Source of the DNA: Scytalidium lignicola
Taxonomy: Eukaryota; Ascomycota; Leotiomycetes
Length of the DNA stretch: 64,000 nt
NCBI GenBank assembly: GCA_002812745.2
Contig: NCSJ02000034.1
Coordinates: 62,001 to 126,000, forward strand
Direction of reading: 5' to 3'
Made by a program: the position numbers and the translations under genes. The notes beneath the pieces were generated by a model. The model saw only the letters and a program-made list of their open reading frames with translations, was not told the origin of the DNA and searched no databases. Positions 10,846-23,900 of the stretch are shown in pieces (within the stretch, counting starts at the first letter, position 1; each line of letters opens with the position of its first letter).

Positions 10846-13800
10846 CTATCCAACCCACCGCCTAGCACTCTTGAACATTCTAACCCAAGGGCCAAATTCC
10901 CCCCATTCCTCCACCAAATCTTTAGGCACGTAACTTCCAACATCTGCCATAATAGTCCTTTCAGGATGAGGCATCATAGCTAAGACTCGGCCGTCTAAGC
11001 TCCTGACAGCTGCAATGCCTTCAGTGCTTCCATTTGGATTGAAAGGATACTGAGTTGCAAGTTTCCCTCTATTATCGACATATCGTATTGGAATAAGACC
11101 ATCAGCATTCATTCCCTCAAGATCTGATGGGTGTTTGAAAGAGGCCCGCCCTTCACCGTGTGAACCAACGATAGGGAGAGAGCTGTCATGCATGCCATGC
11201 AAGAAGACAGAAGGTGCCTTAGCATTGTCCTGGATCTTTACCATGCTGACACGGCCTTCAAATTGTTGGGATGCATTTTGAAGGAATAAGGGCCAATGCT
11301 GAGTTCCTGGGATTAACTCAGAAATGCGAGTGAGCATCTGGCAACCATTACACACTCCAAGCGCAAAGGTATCAGGACGTTTAAAGAAGCGCTCAAACTC
11401 CGGTCGTGCGTTTTCTTCGTGCAAGAGTATTGACTTCGCCCAACCTTGACCTGCACCGAGGACATCACCGTATGAGAATCCACCACATGCAGCGATGCCG
11501 ACAAAGTCTGCGAGCGATAAACCACCTATAATGTCAGTCATATGGACATCAACAGCATCGAATCCAGCTGCCTTGAAGGCAAAAGCCATTTCTGCATGAC
11601 CATTGACGCCTTGTTCACGCAAAATCGCAACTCGAGGTGCTTTGGTAAACACAGATGATATAGTGCTTGTAAGAGGAAGAATGCTTTCCTTAGGCTCAAA
11701 CGTTAACTTGTATGATAACCCTGGATCGTGATCATCTCTAATGGTGTTGAACTCGGAATCTGCGCAAGACGGATTATCTCTTAGACGTTGCATCTGATAT
11801 GATGTCCACGCCCATTGTTCCTGGAGCTCAGAACGGTCTATGTGAAGTATTGACTGTTGACCATAGCGAATTGAAAGCTTCTGCTTTGAAGAAGAGGGAA
11901 TTCGCCCAATCTTTCTGATCATTCCTGGTGGCGGACCGCAAGTAGCAAAGCAGCGCATGAAATTAATCTCATCTGACTTGCGAACTTGGAATATGGCTCC
12001 GAGCTCTTCGTTGAATAGGGCCTCAATGACGTCATTTGGAGACGAACTCTTTGTAAACCCTTCAATAACAATTTCCGCACCACATCTTCCTGCAAACATC
12101 ATCTCTGCAACTGTTGTAAATATCCCTCCATCTGATATATCATGATATGCAAGTACAATTCCGGAGTCATGCAATTGAGAGAGCGCATCAAAATAGTCGA
12201 CTATCAGATCAGCGTCCCTGACATCGGGAGCCTCATTCCCCAGCTGACCAAATGCTTGCGCAAGTGTAGATCCCCCCATAGCCTTATGGCCTTGAGCGAG
12301 GTCAACATACACCAAAATAGTTTCTCCAACATCTTCAAGTCTACGAAGAGCAGGCGTCCAAGTCTCCCGAACACGCGCCACTGGAGCAAATGCAGAAATT
12401 ACCACAGACACTGGTGCAGTGACACTCTTTGTATCACCAGTTTTTTGGTCTTTCCAGGACGCTTTCATTGATGTGGAGTCCTTTCCGACAGGTATACTAA
12501 CCCCCAGTTGAGGGCAGAGCTCCATTCCAATGGCATGGACAGCCTCATAAAGAGCAGCGCCTTCTCCAGGATGATTGACAGCAGCCATCCAATTGGCAGA
12601 AAGCCGCACTCGAGGGAGTCCACCCAAGAGATCGGCTGCGCCTAAATTCAATAAGCTCTCTGCTACTGCCATACGAGCGGATGCAGATGGTGATATCAGA
12701 GCCAGAGTAGGCTTCTCGCCCATTGCCATGGCTTCGCCAGTCTTGATCTTATCGCCGATATTAAGAGCAGTTGCTGTGACAGCTACATCTGCAACAGGGG
12801 TCTGCCAAGGCCCTACCATCTGGTCTCGGACAGTCAAGCCTCCAACTGTACGGTCTCCGATGGTAATAAGAAATGATTTTGAACCGACGGCAGGCATGGA
12901 AAGTACTCTCTTAACAGCACTTCGTATTAAGTCATGGTCTGGAATTTGAGGATAGTGAAGTCTTAGAGACGACATCGGGTCGAACGCAGGAAGTTTCGGT
13001 TTCTTTGATTGCACAACTCGATCTAGCTTTTTGCCTTTGGGGAATAATGTCGACATTGGCAGATCAATTGGTCTTGGGTATTCAACGGAGTCCCGATCTG
13101 TTAGCACAAGCCGAGTAACACCGTCTCTATCCCTCTCCACAACACTGCCAACATCAGAAAACCCACATCTTTCTCGGTCTAATTATATATTAGTAATTAG
13201 GCATTTAGATTAATGACAGCAATTCCATATTTGAAGGTTGCAGTACTCACTTGCTATACTAACAAACCGGTTAAGACTATCCTTGTTGACAATCAAGACA
13301 TATCGTTCTTGTGCTTCACAGCACCAAATTTGTAAAGGACTCATACTACTGTCAGCACTCTCAATCTGTCTAAGTTCGAAGCGACCTCCATATCCCGCGT
13401 CCTTTACGAGCTCTGGTAAAGCATTTGAAATCCCACCAGCACCCACATCGTGAATTAGGGCTATAGGATTTGGATCTAATGCGATACATGCATTGATTAC
13501 CATCTGAGCACGGCGCTGCATCTCAGGGTTTCCACGTTGAACACTATCGAAGTCTAGTTCAACAGACGATTCTCCAGAAGTATTACTCGAAGCAGCACCA
13601 CCACCGAGACCAATTAGCATTGCTGGTCCGCCTAGCACAATTATATGTGCTCCTTGTTGAACATCACGTCCATCCTTGAGAGCATGCTGTGGTCTCACAG
13701 TGCCTACTCCACCGGCAATCATGATAGGTTTGTGATATCCACGATACTCGCAACCTTCACTGTCCAAGTCATCTTGTATAAGAAGCGTACGGAAGCAACC

Positions 13801-15166
13801 TGTCAAACATGGCCTCCCGAACTCGTTGTTAAATCTTGCGCTTCCAATAGGAGCTTCCAACATAATATCTAAACTGCTAGCATAGTGTGCAGGCTTGCCT
13901 ATATCAATCTCCCAAGGCTGGGGTTGGTCTGGAATTAGAAGGTCCGAGACCCAGAACCCGCAAAGACCGGCTTTGGGTATAGATCCTCTTCCAACCGATC
14001 CTTCATCTCTGATTTCCCCTGATGAAAATTAGACGATAGTTCGAGATTGAGAAAATATGTATGGGAGGATAGCTTACCCCCGGAGCCGGTAGCTGCACCC
14101 GAGAAAGGTGAGATGGCTGTAGGGTGGTTATGTGTTTCCACTTTAGCCAGGAAATGAACCTTTTCTTTCGTCTGTCTCCAGCTCCCGGTAGAATAATCTG
14201 GAGCCCAAAAGCTTGCCATCTCACCCTGTAGAACAGCTGCATTATCGCTATATGCAGATACAGTATATTCTGGACTTTTCATGTGAGTGTTCCGTATCAT
14301 ATCAAACAGACTCGCCCCCATGCTCAGCCCATCGATTGTCCAGTTCGCATTGAACTGTTTATGCCTGCAGTGCTCTGAATTTACCTGGGCAAACATGAAT
14401 AATTCTATGTCGTAAGGGGAACGACCGAGTTGAGTATACGCTTGCACTAGATATTCCATCTCTAGTTGATCTAGAGCAAGTCCACGTTTCTTGTTATAAT
14501 CTTTTAATACATCAATTGGTGTGGTTCCGGGGGCCGAGAGATCGATTACTTCTAGCGGATATGGTTTCTCTTCAGCAAACATTTGTTTAACATCAGGTTC
14601 TGTGGTACTAATATTTTCCGTCATTCGGTCGTAAAGAACATCTTTGAAAGTAATTTCGTCGCTCTCAAACACTTCTGCAAAACGGACCACCACTGCACGG
14701 CCTCTTTCAATTCGATCCACTTGGGCCTTGAGGCCACACACATGAGCAATGCTGGTAGCTTTTGAGCTCCATGGTGATATGTTTCGTGGTGTGATGTAGT
14801 ACACACGGGACAGTGGATTTTGAGCCAGGACAGATGAGCCTTTCGAGTCTCGAACATCTGATAGAAGTTCAAGGACCTTTTCTTCGGTTTTCTTTGAGAA
14901 GATTAAATATCAGTCATAAATATTGGTAGAAAGTAACGTCAAAAATACAATCTCCATTAATTATATTTCTGCTCAATATCACAGTAGACAGTGCAACGAC
15001 TCACTTTATTGATGTCTGCATTTGAGGTTTTGAAGTGTGTATAGTACTCCCATACTCCTTCAACAGCTGTCACTTTTACCGATCCAAGCTTGTTAATTCG
15101 GGCAGTGAGCTTATTTGCCTCTGCAGGCGTGAATGCTTCACCTCCATGGGACACCAAGTACTCCAT
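10846..15166 (-). CDS. ADE6: Phosphoribosylformylglycinamidine synthase (FGAM synthase)
   Basis: Large single-chain FGAR amidotransferase, the fourth step of purine synthesis in the cytosol: FGAR plus glutamine and ATP give FGAM. Four exons: 15005-15166, 14078-14891, 13251-14018 and 10846-13178. Introns have GTGAGT, GTAAGC and GTGAGT donors. Joined length is 4077 nt, 1358 residues, as expected for the family. In order: an N-terminal domain starting [13 protein letters not shown]; the FGAM core ([47 protein letters not shown]); the second AIR-synthase-like half ([16 protein letters not shown]); and the class I glutaminase ([14 protein letters not shown], nucleophile Cys in GVCNGCQM, His/Glu in PHPERT). 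The ATG at 15166 fits the conserved start; another five codons upstream is less likely. A TGACTCA site lies at 15184-15190, matching yeast Bas1/Gcn4 sites at ADE genes, though very near the start codon. Confidence 0.95.
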
Positions 15167-15183
15167 GTTGCAGTATCTCAATT

Positions 15184-15190
15184 TGACTCA
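15184..15190. promoter_or_regulatory. TGACTCA element upstream of ADE6
   Basis: A perfect TGACTCA, the core bound by Gcn4/CPC1 and similar to Bas1 sites, lies 18 bp before the ADE6 start codon on the minus strand. Purine genes are known targets of such factors in yeast. At this distance it may sit in the leader, so its role is only suggested. Confidence 0.3.
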
Positions 15191-15784
15191 ATTGAAGATA
15201 ACTTGCTTGAGTGAATAGGCGGGGTTGACGGAATTTCAAAAGAATTTGGTCCCGCACTAGGTCAAATATTGATCCGTGACCACAAGTGCACGACCATTCA
15301 CTCAGAGCTATGCACGGATATAACTAGCAAATGAATGCCAGAATGAGTGCGAATCATTGTACTCATCAAATGTGTTAGCTATTAAGCAGTTCGCAATATT
15401 TACATTTAACGAGCATATAATCTCAACTCTCTTTAGGTGCTTCGTTCTGCTTGATGTACAGCACAGTACGTATACACTGAGAATCATGCTATTAGATATA
15501 ACTTATCACACTTCTCGACTTACATCTCTTGATATATATTAATCTGACTTATACATATCCTATCGAAGGTAGGAACTGAGGTATCAGCTACCATTGTCCG
15601 AAAGTGATTCTAATCTACATCTTTTCCTCCTGTTTAACGCCCTGTACCGTTCCTGCCAAGCGCTGAGCCTCTCCATAGACGCCTCGTAATGCATGACGTG
15701 AAAGATAAAAAGAAATTTAATATAGATCCAGTTTCAGTGGTTCAGGCCGCCACTACACTGTTCGAAGTATGTTGCCTTCTGCAG
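15191..15784. other. Region between ADE6 start and ARP8 end
   Basis: About 600 bp with no recognised gene. It must carry the ADE6 promoter and the ARP8 3' end, since both are transcribed leftward. Sequence is AT-rich with no clear repeat. Confidence 0.4.
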
Positions 15785-18418
15785 TTAATAGAGCCACAAA
15801 ACTTTTGAATACAAACTTCTAGATCCGAGACGTTCATATTCCAATTGGCTGATCCAACTCTCACTGGTCTTCATCCGTGCAAAAACGCTTGCTCCCTTCC
15901 AAGAGACAACCTGCCCATCCATCTCTCTAGGACTTCCTGCAACGAGAATTTTATCTGTAAGGTCAGGTCTCTTGCTCTTCAATCTCTCCTCAAGGAACGG
16001 ACCAAATCCTGGAATCTTAGCCCCACCACCAATGACCATGATGCCACCAATGAAATCGCGTAGTTTCTTCTCGTCGCCCTTGGTTGCGTGTGTTATAGAA
16101 GTAATAATGGCCGTGTCGAGTGGTGCGATGGGAAGGACAGAGTCGCGCTCGGCGGCAAGATCCTTCGCAGTTGGGCCACGTGGATGGCTGTCGTTAGGGT
16201 TGCCTACTCCAGGTGGGACTGGAGTGCCACTGTTGTGGGAGCCGTTGGCACCGAATTGAAATATATCTTTAAGAGAAGGACCCGGGGAACCTCCATTAGT
16301 GCCATTCACGAACGGACCGGATGGGATTGGTGTAGAAATTCCTTCTGGGGCAGGGGAACCAGCTGCTGAGGTGACACGAGAGTTGCCGTTGGCATCAGTG
16401 TCCATACGAGAAAGAAAATTGAACGGTTGCACTCTCTCCTTAGAAGGCGTTGAAAACTCAGGGTTGCCATTCGTCAAGGATTGAACTGCAGCATTACCAA
16501 CCAGAGAGGGTTTAATGCTCGTTAGAATTGCAAGTTGTGCTGAGGATGAGGGATCATCCGGTTGATCTACGTCGTAGGCATTATAAGATCTATCAATCAA
16601 CTTGCGACGTCCATCCAACTTTGAACTGTTATCAAATATTGATGGATCAAAGAAACCCATTGGAGAGAGGATAACCTCATCGTAAGTCTTAAACTGATAT
16701 TTGTGAGTAGGTTGACTTGGAGCGCGGAGATGGAAGTTGTAAAGCTGAACCGAGATCTCGGCCTGGTTCATTGTGCAATATGCGGCCTTGAGTTCTTCAG
16801 CTAAGAGAAAATCGTAACGCCGCCTGAGATTAATATCTGCATACGGGAAATGGTCGTAGAGCATCATTTTAATAAAAGTTTCCGTTACATCGTAGCCACC
16901 ATACTTAAGGTTGACGCGCGAGTCTTCGATACACATCCCATCTTCGACACAGCATATGGATGTCTTTTGCGCTCCAATGTCAACAACACAAGCACTAGTA
17001 TAGCCAGCACCGTAGGTAGCCGCCAAACTCTCTTGGATAAATGTGACTTGCTTAAACTCAATGCTAGTAAGACACATATGAAGGATTTGCTCGACATACT
17101 TCTTATCATATATATCCGGTATGACAAAGACAGCACTGTACTGGTCCCAGGCGGCTGAACTGGTCAAGCCAAGTTCTTTTTTCATAGCCATCTCGATGAT
17201 ACTTTCGAAGTCGTCGTAAAGTGCTTCCTTAGAAATATAATCGTTTTCGTTGAATACCCCATGCCGAATTGGCCAGAAAACTCGGTATGACGGCTTTGAA
17301 TCGTCTGGGATACGTTGCGCCTCAAGACCGATGAAATATGTTGATACATCGTTGGCTTCATCTTCAGAAAGATCAGTCCATTCGACTCTCTGAGGGTCAT
17401 TATGTTCTGGGATGATTTCTGGAGTGGTTCTTCTATTATAATTGACAACCAATTCTTTAGAATTAGGTAGCACCTTGCGTTTGTTTGCTCTCATATCGAG
17501 CTTCAAGTCATTTGACATCTTTATAAACTTCTTTGCGAACTCTTCGCCAAATTCTTCCTCGGGACTAACATTATCACCAGTCTTTTGGCGTTTAGGAAGA
17601 GGCTCGTATTGCTGGGATTCCGTAACGGGGTACTTCAATGCAAGCGACATTGGAATGGTTTTTGGTAAAGCATCACTCGCAAGGCCAATCCTAAGATTTT
17701 GACTTCCCGGATGGATGACAATGATTTTTGAGGTATCAAATTCATCACCAGGGCCAGTTTCTTCATCCTCGAGTTCGCCATCTATAGGGAGAGGAACATC
17801 AGTATTGCCAGTTCGCGCCAACGCTCTATCTTTATCTTTCGCTGTTCGAATCATCCTGTCACGATTGGCCTCATTTTGCAGACGGAGAGCAAGAACTTGA
17901 TCATCCCGCTTCATATACTCGCTATAAACATCAAAACTCAGCTGCTGTATATGATAGAAAGACGAAGAGAAACTGACGTATAGTAATTTTTCTGATTGAT
18001 CATAGGGACCTCAGGCCAACTAGTTTGCCTCATGCCATTGTCTGTTCTCTCTAGCCCTGCATTAAAGAACAAGGTCAGCTTTTGTTACATAGAAGCGCAA
18101 ACAGCAATGCCATGGCTACATACCTTCCTCGCGCAAAAGCGCTTTGCCCGACTTCTTGCCCACCATTATGTATGGCTGATGCTTTGGGCTAAAATTGTTC
18201 CTCTTGATTTCTTGGGCGTTTGGCTCCTCCTCATCACTGTCACCTGTTAGATCGATAACCACGCGCGACTGCGTGTCAGGTTGATTTGGTCCAGAAGGTG
18301 GTGCTGGAAGTTGACTAGTCGTTCCTCTCCATTCATCTACGCGTTGATGGTGAAGTGAGCGGTAAAATACGGCACTTTGCGCTGAGTTGGGGTTAGGCAG
18401 TCTCGGTAAAGCAGCCAT
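15785..18418 (-). CDS. ARP8: Actin-related protein 8, INO80 chromatin remodelling complex subunit
   Basis: Nuclear actin-related protein that, with Arp4 and actin, forms the nucleosome- and linker-DNA-binding module of INO80. Three exons: 18124-18418, 17978-18056 and 15785-17921. They join in frame to read VGKKSGKALLREEGLERTDNG ... NQKNYYTEYMKRDDQ, which is highly conserved in fungal Arp8. The joined 2511 nt give 836 residues. The N-terminus holds a SUMO-interaction-like motif (VVIDLTGDSDEEE). The actin fold follows: IIVIHPGSQNLRIG (phosphate loop 1), VVDIGAQKTSICCVEDG (phosphate loop 2) and IMVIGGGAKIPGF. A Ser/Pro/Gly-rich insert of about 150 residues interrupts the fold before the last subdomain, as is usual for Arp8. 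The end (RSLYSKVLWLY) fits the family C-terminus. Confidence 0.93.
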
Positions 18419-20215
18419 GCTTATTTGTGCTCTGGACAGCCTCCCCTAGAATGAATCAGAGGTCGTACTGGTTAATTTGTTAAAGCAGCGTGGTAGAGAG
18501 CTTGAAGGCTGACAGTACCTCGCAGCTCACTAAATTTGGTGTTCGTTAATGTACCTTTGTGCCAACTATTTGCCAAGGTGTACTCACTTCCCAGCCTCAA
18601 TAACACCGACACGGATATTGGGATTTCCAGTCAGTCATGTCGCTAATACCAGGTGCCAGGATAAAAGCTCCCCAAGATTGATGGTAATTTATTGCAACTA
18701 AATTATACTATTGTGATAGGATTTCAACTACGGTAGCAAAGCTGTTTTCGAAACCGTATTTTGTGTGACTCTCTAGCTCAGAGATTGATCTAATGATTCC
18801 TTATCAACATTTAGAAAAACAGCACCTCTTCACTTTTGTATGTAGTCAGATGTAAATAGCTCCAAACACTTTTGCAATTTAAAAGGCACCGCATCCTCGC
18901 TATCTCGTTTCATTTAGAACGGAGAATGAAAACCATGGTATATTTAATGCTTTAGCTTCGTACAAAAGATACCAAAGGCTGTAGATCTTGGTGATCGTTG
19001 AAATATAAATGTGTGGACTTATTAACAATCATTATCATTAAGCTAATTTGTAATAATGTACCTAATCTGTTGCCAGTTGACTACTAAACACCATCCTAGC
19101 ATCATTCATTTCTTCTTTAATGTGATTATAATGAGCAACAATATTACAGCTCGATTAACAATAAGCATATAGTTTCCTTACCTTGTTTGATAAGGCATGA
19201 ACAAGAGATAGTAAATGGCTTGATACTTTATAGAAGTCACAATCCAGATGCAGCATGGCTTGAGGAGAGCTACTGTAGGTGAGTGATTGAACCTAGGCAT
19301 GCACAAGTTATCTTCCCTGCAGCCTGCCCTACGACTGCATTTCCTGGCCTTTCTAAGATATGGCTAAACGTGTTGTAAGCTTTTAGAGTCAGAAATAATA
19401 AGCAAAGTTTTAACCTCACTTACTAGATTGTAAGGTATGCTGATTAGTATCTAGAGAGGAAGTGCGGTAGAGAGATAGTACAGTAATAATNAAAAACTAG
19501 GTCTCATATTAGAATGTTTTTATGAACGTCATAGTAAAATGTATCATCTAAAACATGCCAGATAACCTAAACAATCGTTGCAGCTGAGGACTTCAGCTCT
19601 TTTTGTCATTATCATTATCCAACAGCTAATTCTCTCATTTAGTCCACGCATACCCTTTACCCACTGAGAACAGGTCATACGAACTTGCGTTTCAACTTCT
19701 CAAGCGGTGTGACGAGCCACGAGGCGTCCCTATGTGAGGGTGAAGTCATTAGTTGGCATCGTAAGGTTGTTGTCGCATGGTGTCGCAGGCGGCGCTGTTG
19801 AGACAATAATCAGATGCCGAGGTTCATGAACGGTAAAATGGACTTTCTGGAGCTAAGTGCGGGAATACCCGCCGCTAGCCCTTTCTTGGATTCGCCCCCC
19901 ATTTGTTTGGATATTTCTAATGTCAAGGGAACTTTAAAAAAAAGACGTTTTTAATTGTAATAGTTAAAAAAAATGTGGTAGGGATATCATGTGATCTCAT
20001 ATATAACACCTACCGAGCTTGAGGAGATTTGAGTAGAAACTAAGGTGAACCTCAGGGCGAGGCTCAATTCTCGAATCTGAGTCGGATTCTGAGCAAAGAT
20101 GCCACCAGATCATGCGAGAATTTGAGGTAGGTGGTGTCCAGATTCTAGTATTATAACATCTTATTTATCTCGATGTTACACACATGATACCCATACGAGT
20201 TGCAATACTCACATT

Positions 20216-20390
20216 GGGTTCTCGAGTCATGTTGACATGAACAGACTTGGTCTGAGAGCAAGGCTCCAGGCCCGCTTCCTTCGGCTCACGGCCAATACCG
20301 CTCTGTTTGACGCCAAACGGCACCCCAAAATCGCAGTCTTGGCTGCTGTTGATGCCAGCCTCGATCTAGGCCGCCACTCTATGTGCCCTT
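20216..20390 (-). pseudogene. Aldehyde dehydrogenase C-terminal fragment (relic)
   Basis: On the minus strand one frame reads AHRVAA, a TAG stop, then IEAGINSSQDCDFGVPFG and VKQSGIGREPKEAGLEPCSQ followed by TKSVHVNM. This matches the conserved C-terminal part of NAD-dependent aldehyde dehydrogenases (AGTVWxN ... PFGGxKQSGIGRE ... YxxxK). Compared with that pattern, residues after AG and one Gly are missing, and the frame has an internal stop. No matching upstream catalytic region (Cys active site) is visible at higher coordinates. I read it as a decayed gene fragment. Confidence 0.65.
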
Positions 20391-20473
20391 AAAATATGAA
20401 AATAGTATAATCAGATTAACAAATTATCACCAAAATCCCTTAAAACGTCAGTTAAAAGAATATTTCAGATAGC

Positions 20474-20530
20474 TAAAATCACATGACTGTGAACTATTCT
20501 TAAAATAGGTTAGTTAGTCATGTGATTTTA
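20474..20530. repeat. 15-bp perfect inverted repeat (hairpin)
   Basis: TAAAATCACATGACT at 20474-20488 is mirrored exactly by AGTCATGTGATTTTA at 20516-20530, with a 27-nt spacer. A third copy of the core ATCACATGACT follows near 20567. It could be a small MITE remnant or a paired binding site. Confidence 0.6.
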
Positions 20531-20965
20531 CTGTTGATTTATTGACATAAGTTTGCCTCATGAACATCACATGACTACGTTTTCCAAGAGGGCCAGCTTC
20601 CAATCAACACTAACGTCGATCTAATACATTGTTTCTTGGGAGGTTAGAAATCCCAAGCTGGATTTGATTGCCATTTATACCTAGAAATACCCGTGAAATC
20701 CCCCCTTATGCACAGTTATGATAATATCAGACAAACCTAAACAATTACTCAACACAGTCTGAAACCAGGTCTTGTTGATATCTAATTGTCATATAATGAG
20801 CAATCGAGTCCTAAAGTTTTAGGCATCACCCTTGGTAGAGTTATAGCGGTGATTCTCGATGGAAAGGCTGTTGACAAACTATCGTTTGAGATAACCGCTA
20901 AGCAGCCCTCATCATGATCAATTAAAATCAAATGTTTCGTGCCATTGCTTATTAGGCTCCATACT

Positions 20966-23900
20966 ATGGATAAGATGGCTATCACAGAGCTGTCGGACGA
21001 CGATTCAATTTCCGTAACCTCTACTGTCGATGGGGGCTTTACTTCAGATCAAGAGTTTGTGGTCGAGCGTATTCTGGCTGAGAAGAAGCAAGATGACAAG
21101 CCATACTATTTAATCTACTGGCAAGGTTACCCCGAAGAGGAATCCACGTGGGAACCAGAGGAAAATATCCAAGATGACACGATCTTGGACGTCTGGAGAG
21201 CTAGGAAGGCGCGGGAATCGAGTGGTCTCGACGAGCCCTATGATTTGGCTAGATTTGAAGCTATGATTGAAAAGAAGCAGCAAGAAAAAGCGGAACGATA
21301 TCAACGGAGAAGAGCTAAACGAATTCAATTAGGCCTGTCAGTCTCTGAGTCAGAGGCGGAAGATGACGACAATGATGATTCTGAGCCTGAAGCTCAGAAT
21401 TATTCTAGTGACGAGGCCGAGGAGATCTTTGAAGACCCAGTGGATGATCCAGGGTTGAAGACGGGGGTAACATCTAACAAGGAGCGAAGAAATAATTTAT
21501 TCCAAGGTAATACCCCTCAAAGCATTCACATAAGGACTCTGACTGGTAAGATCGTAAACCTTCTGCTAATTCTGAATGCTCTCACTTTAGCGACTGTTCC
21601 TAAGACACCTCTGCAGAGAAAAGAGGATCGTGACGTAGAAGATGATTCATCTTTCAGCGGCCCGGATGAATCACTGGAAGATCTACTTAAAAATTCTGAG
21701 ATTAAACGGCAGAAACGGCGAGGACAGACCTCTATATCAGATCCACATAGCACAGGAGGCAGGCCTAAAGTCACAACCACAAAAGTTGGTCCAATGCTCA
21801 TTATTTATAATATTTGAGACTGACTTCATATTTAGAAAAACCTATCAACTGAGTATTCATCTCTGGAGGCTTCAGCGGTGACAGCACAGTCNAAAAAAGA
21901 GACGACCATCATCCCCAGGCTTATCACTAGCCAAGCTTAATAAGAAAACCATCAGGACTGCCGAAAAAAGCTCTCTAGTTAGAGCCGATAAAAAGACATC
22001 AGCGAATATTAATATTCAAGCAGAAGATCTTAGTATACCGCGGCGAAGACAACAGGCTCGGGGAGAACAAACGGCCAGAGGCGGTCGAGTTGCTACGCGG
22101 GGAGGTGCCGCATTTAGCAATGTGTTCGCAGGTCATGGCAGGTCAAAATCTGCCAAGAAGAATCTAATTGAAATGGCTTCAGACCCAGCCAAACCTATGG
22201 TACATTTTAAAAATCTTCATTTACTTCGAAAGGCCGAGCTTTACGGACGTGCAGTAGCAGACGCAGCCCCGGATATTTCTGCTCTCCCAGGAGGGTTATT
22301 CAATCCTTCAAATCCCGTTGATTATTCTGCATTAAGGCCTGCAACGCTCCGTAAGAATTCGACTACGTCAGTTAACAAACAAGACGAAGAACATTCTGGG
22401 CGGCGAGAGTCTCTAACATCCGAGAATGCAGTAGAAACGCAGCCTGTGAAGGAAACGGGCGAGAAACCAGCAGAATCTCCTCCGGAAGAAGTTGACCAGG
22501 ACGAACCTGCACTTAACTATGCCTCTTATGAGCTTTCCAGACGTCTGAGGCCATTCCAAATGGTCTGTTACTACTGGGCTACTTGGCACAACTGTAAGAG
22601 AGGTATAGAATGTCGATACAAACATACTTTTGAAGGAAATTCTCCTGTAGCACCAGCAGTGATGCCACTAGCAGAAATTCCTTGCAAGTATTGGAGCCGA
22701 GGAGGCTCCTGTCCTGAAGGTGATCGGTGTAGGTGGCTTCATGCTGCAGACATAGATCAGAACCAGTCAGGTAGGATAGATCAGTCACAAATTCGGAGCC
22801 AACTTAGGCCTACGGTGCCTGTGAAGCCACGCGATGTGAGAGATAAACCCGTACGGGAAACAAGATTCGAAGCTTTCGATCAAAGTCCACTTAATATGAG
22901 AGCTGACCCCGAGAGGGAAATTCGATTCGAGACACGAGAGCAACTAAGCCTGGAGACTAGAGAACTAAAAAGCCGGGAAATGAAAGAGCATTCTAGTTCT
23001 ACAACTAGTGAACAGCCAAAACAGAAATCAGTGAGATTTACAATACATCATTCAAAATACCCCACAGACGGCTCAAAAAGTCCCCTTTCCACTACTGCTA
23101 AACCGAAGTCAATTTTGCAGAAGAAACGATCCAATGTAGATAGCTCAGCAGAACCAAGTCCATCTGAAAGCCAGATCCGGTCAGACTCTCAAGGATATTT
23201 TCCAGAGGTAATGATGACAGATACGACTATCTTTGAAAGTCCTGCACAGAGTCCTACTACACTACAATCAATACTCCAAGAGCCAAAACGAGCTAAAACT
23301 ATGAGTATTGAAGACTATCGACGGAAATCGTCCCTAAAGGTAGTTGAAACTAGAGCTAAAAGAGTCAAATTTGGAGCAGGTTCCGAAGATTTATTTGAAC
23401 TTGATTTTGGCGAGTTTGGTAAATCGTCGGAAGAACCTTGGGCAAAGTCATTTGCCCTCATTGATGTCTTGGATTTCTCCCACGCATGCACTGCACTAGA
23501 TTTCCAAGCTCTTATGACCCCTGTTCTAGGACGGATCTATTGGCAAGGTTCTCTTTCCGCTAGCCCTGCCATTTCCACAGTTATTGATAGGGTCGCGCAA
23601 CAGCTACAACTTGGTTCAGCTGGCTTGCTGTTCGTTGCTCCAGAATTCATGATTCTGGCTTATCCGCTAAGATGGGAAGATTGGCGATACATTGGAGGCC
23701 CGACAAACTTACCCGCCGACGCAAGGTTGGGATATCTAATTTTTGAAGGCAGACAAATTCTCAGAGACCTTATCATTAAACTAAGCCAGAGCACCCGAAT
23801 GCCAGCATTACCAAGTGGAGGCCTCAGGTATAAGAAAGCATTGATGAGGGCCATTCATGGACTTCAAATCCAGACACTACTCGCCTCTCCCCCAAAGGGG

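Larger units (their letters stand above)
18419..20965. other. Gene-poor, AT-rich block of 2.5 kb
   Basis: The longest gene-free stretch in the window. It holds an N at 19491 beside an A run, an aldehyde dehydrogenase relic (about 20216-20390) and a 15-bp inverted repeat (20474-20530). Two stretches, roughly 19650-19920 and 20210-20390, look richer in GC than the surroundings and may be remnants of older sequence. No intact gene is visible on either strand. It separates the divergent ARP8 and chromodomain genes. Confidence 0.5.

Noticed and set aside
21507..21590. Alternative 84-nt intron in the chromodomain gene starting GTAATA
   Set aside because: The nested 45-nt intron (21546-21590) has a better GTAAGA donor and shares the acceptor. 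Both keep frame, so the larger one is possible but less likely.
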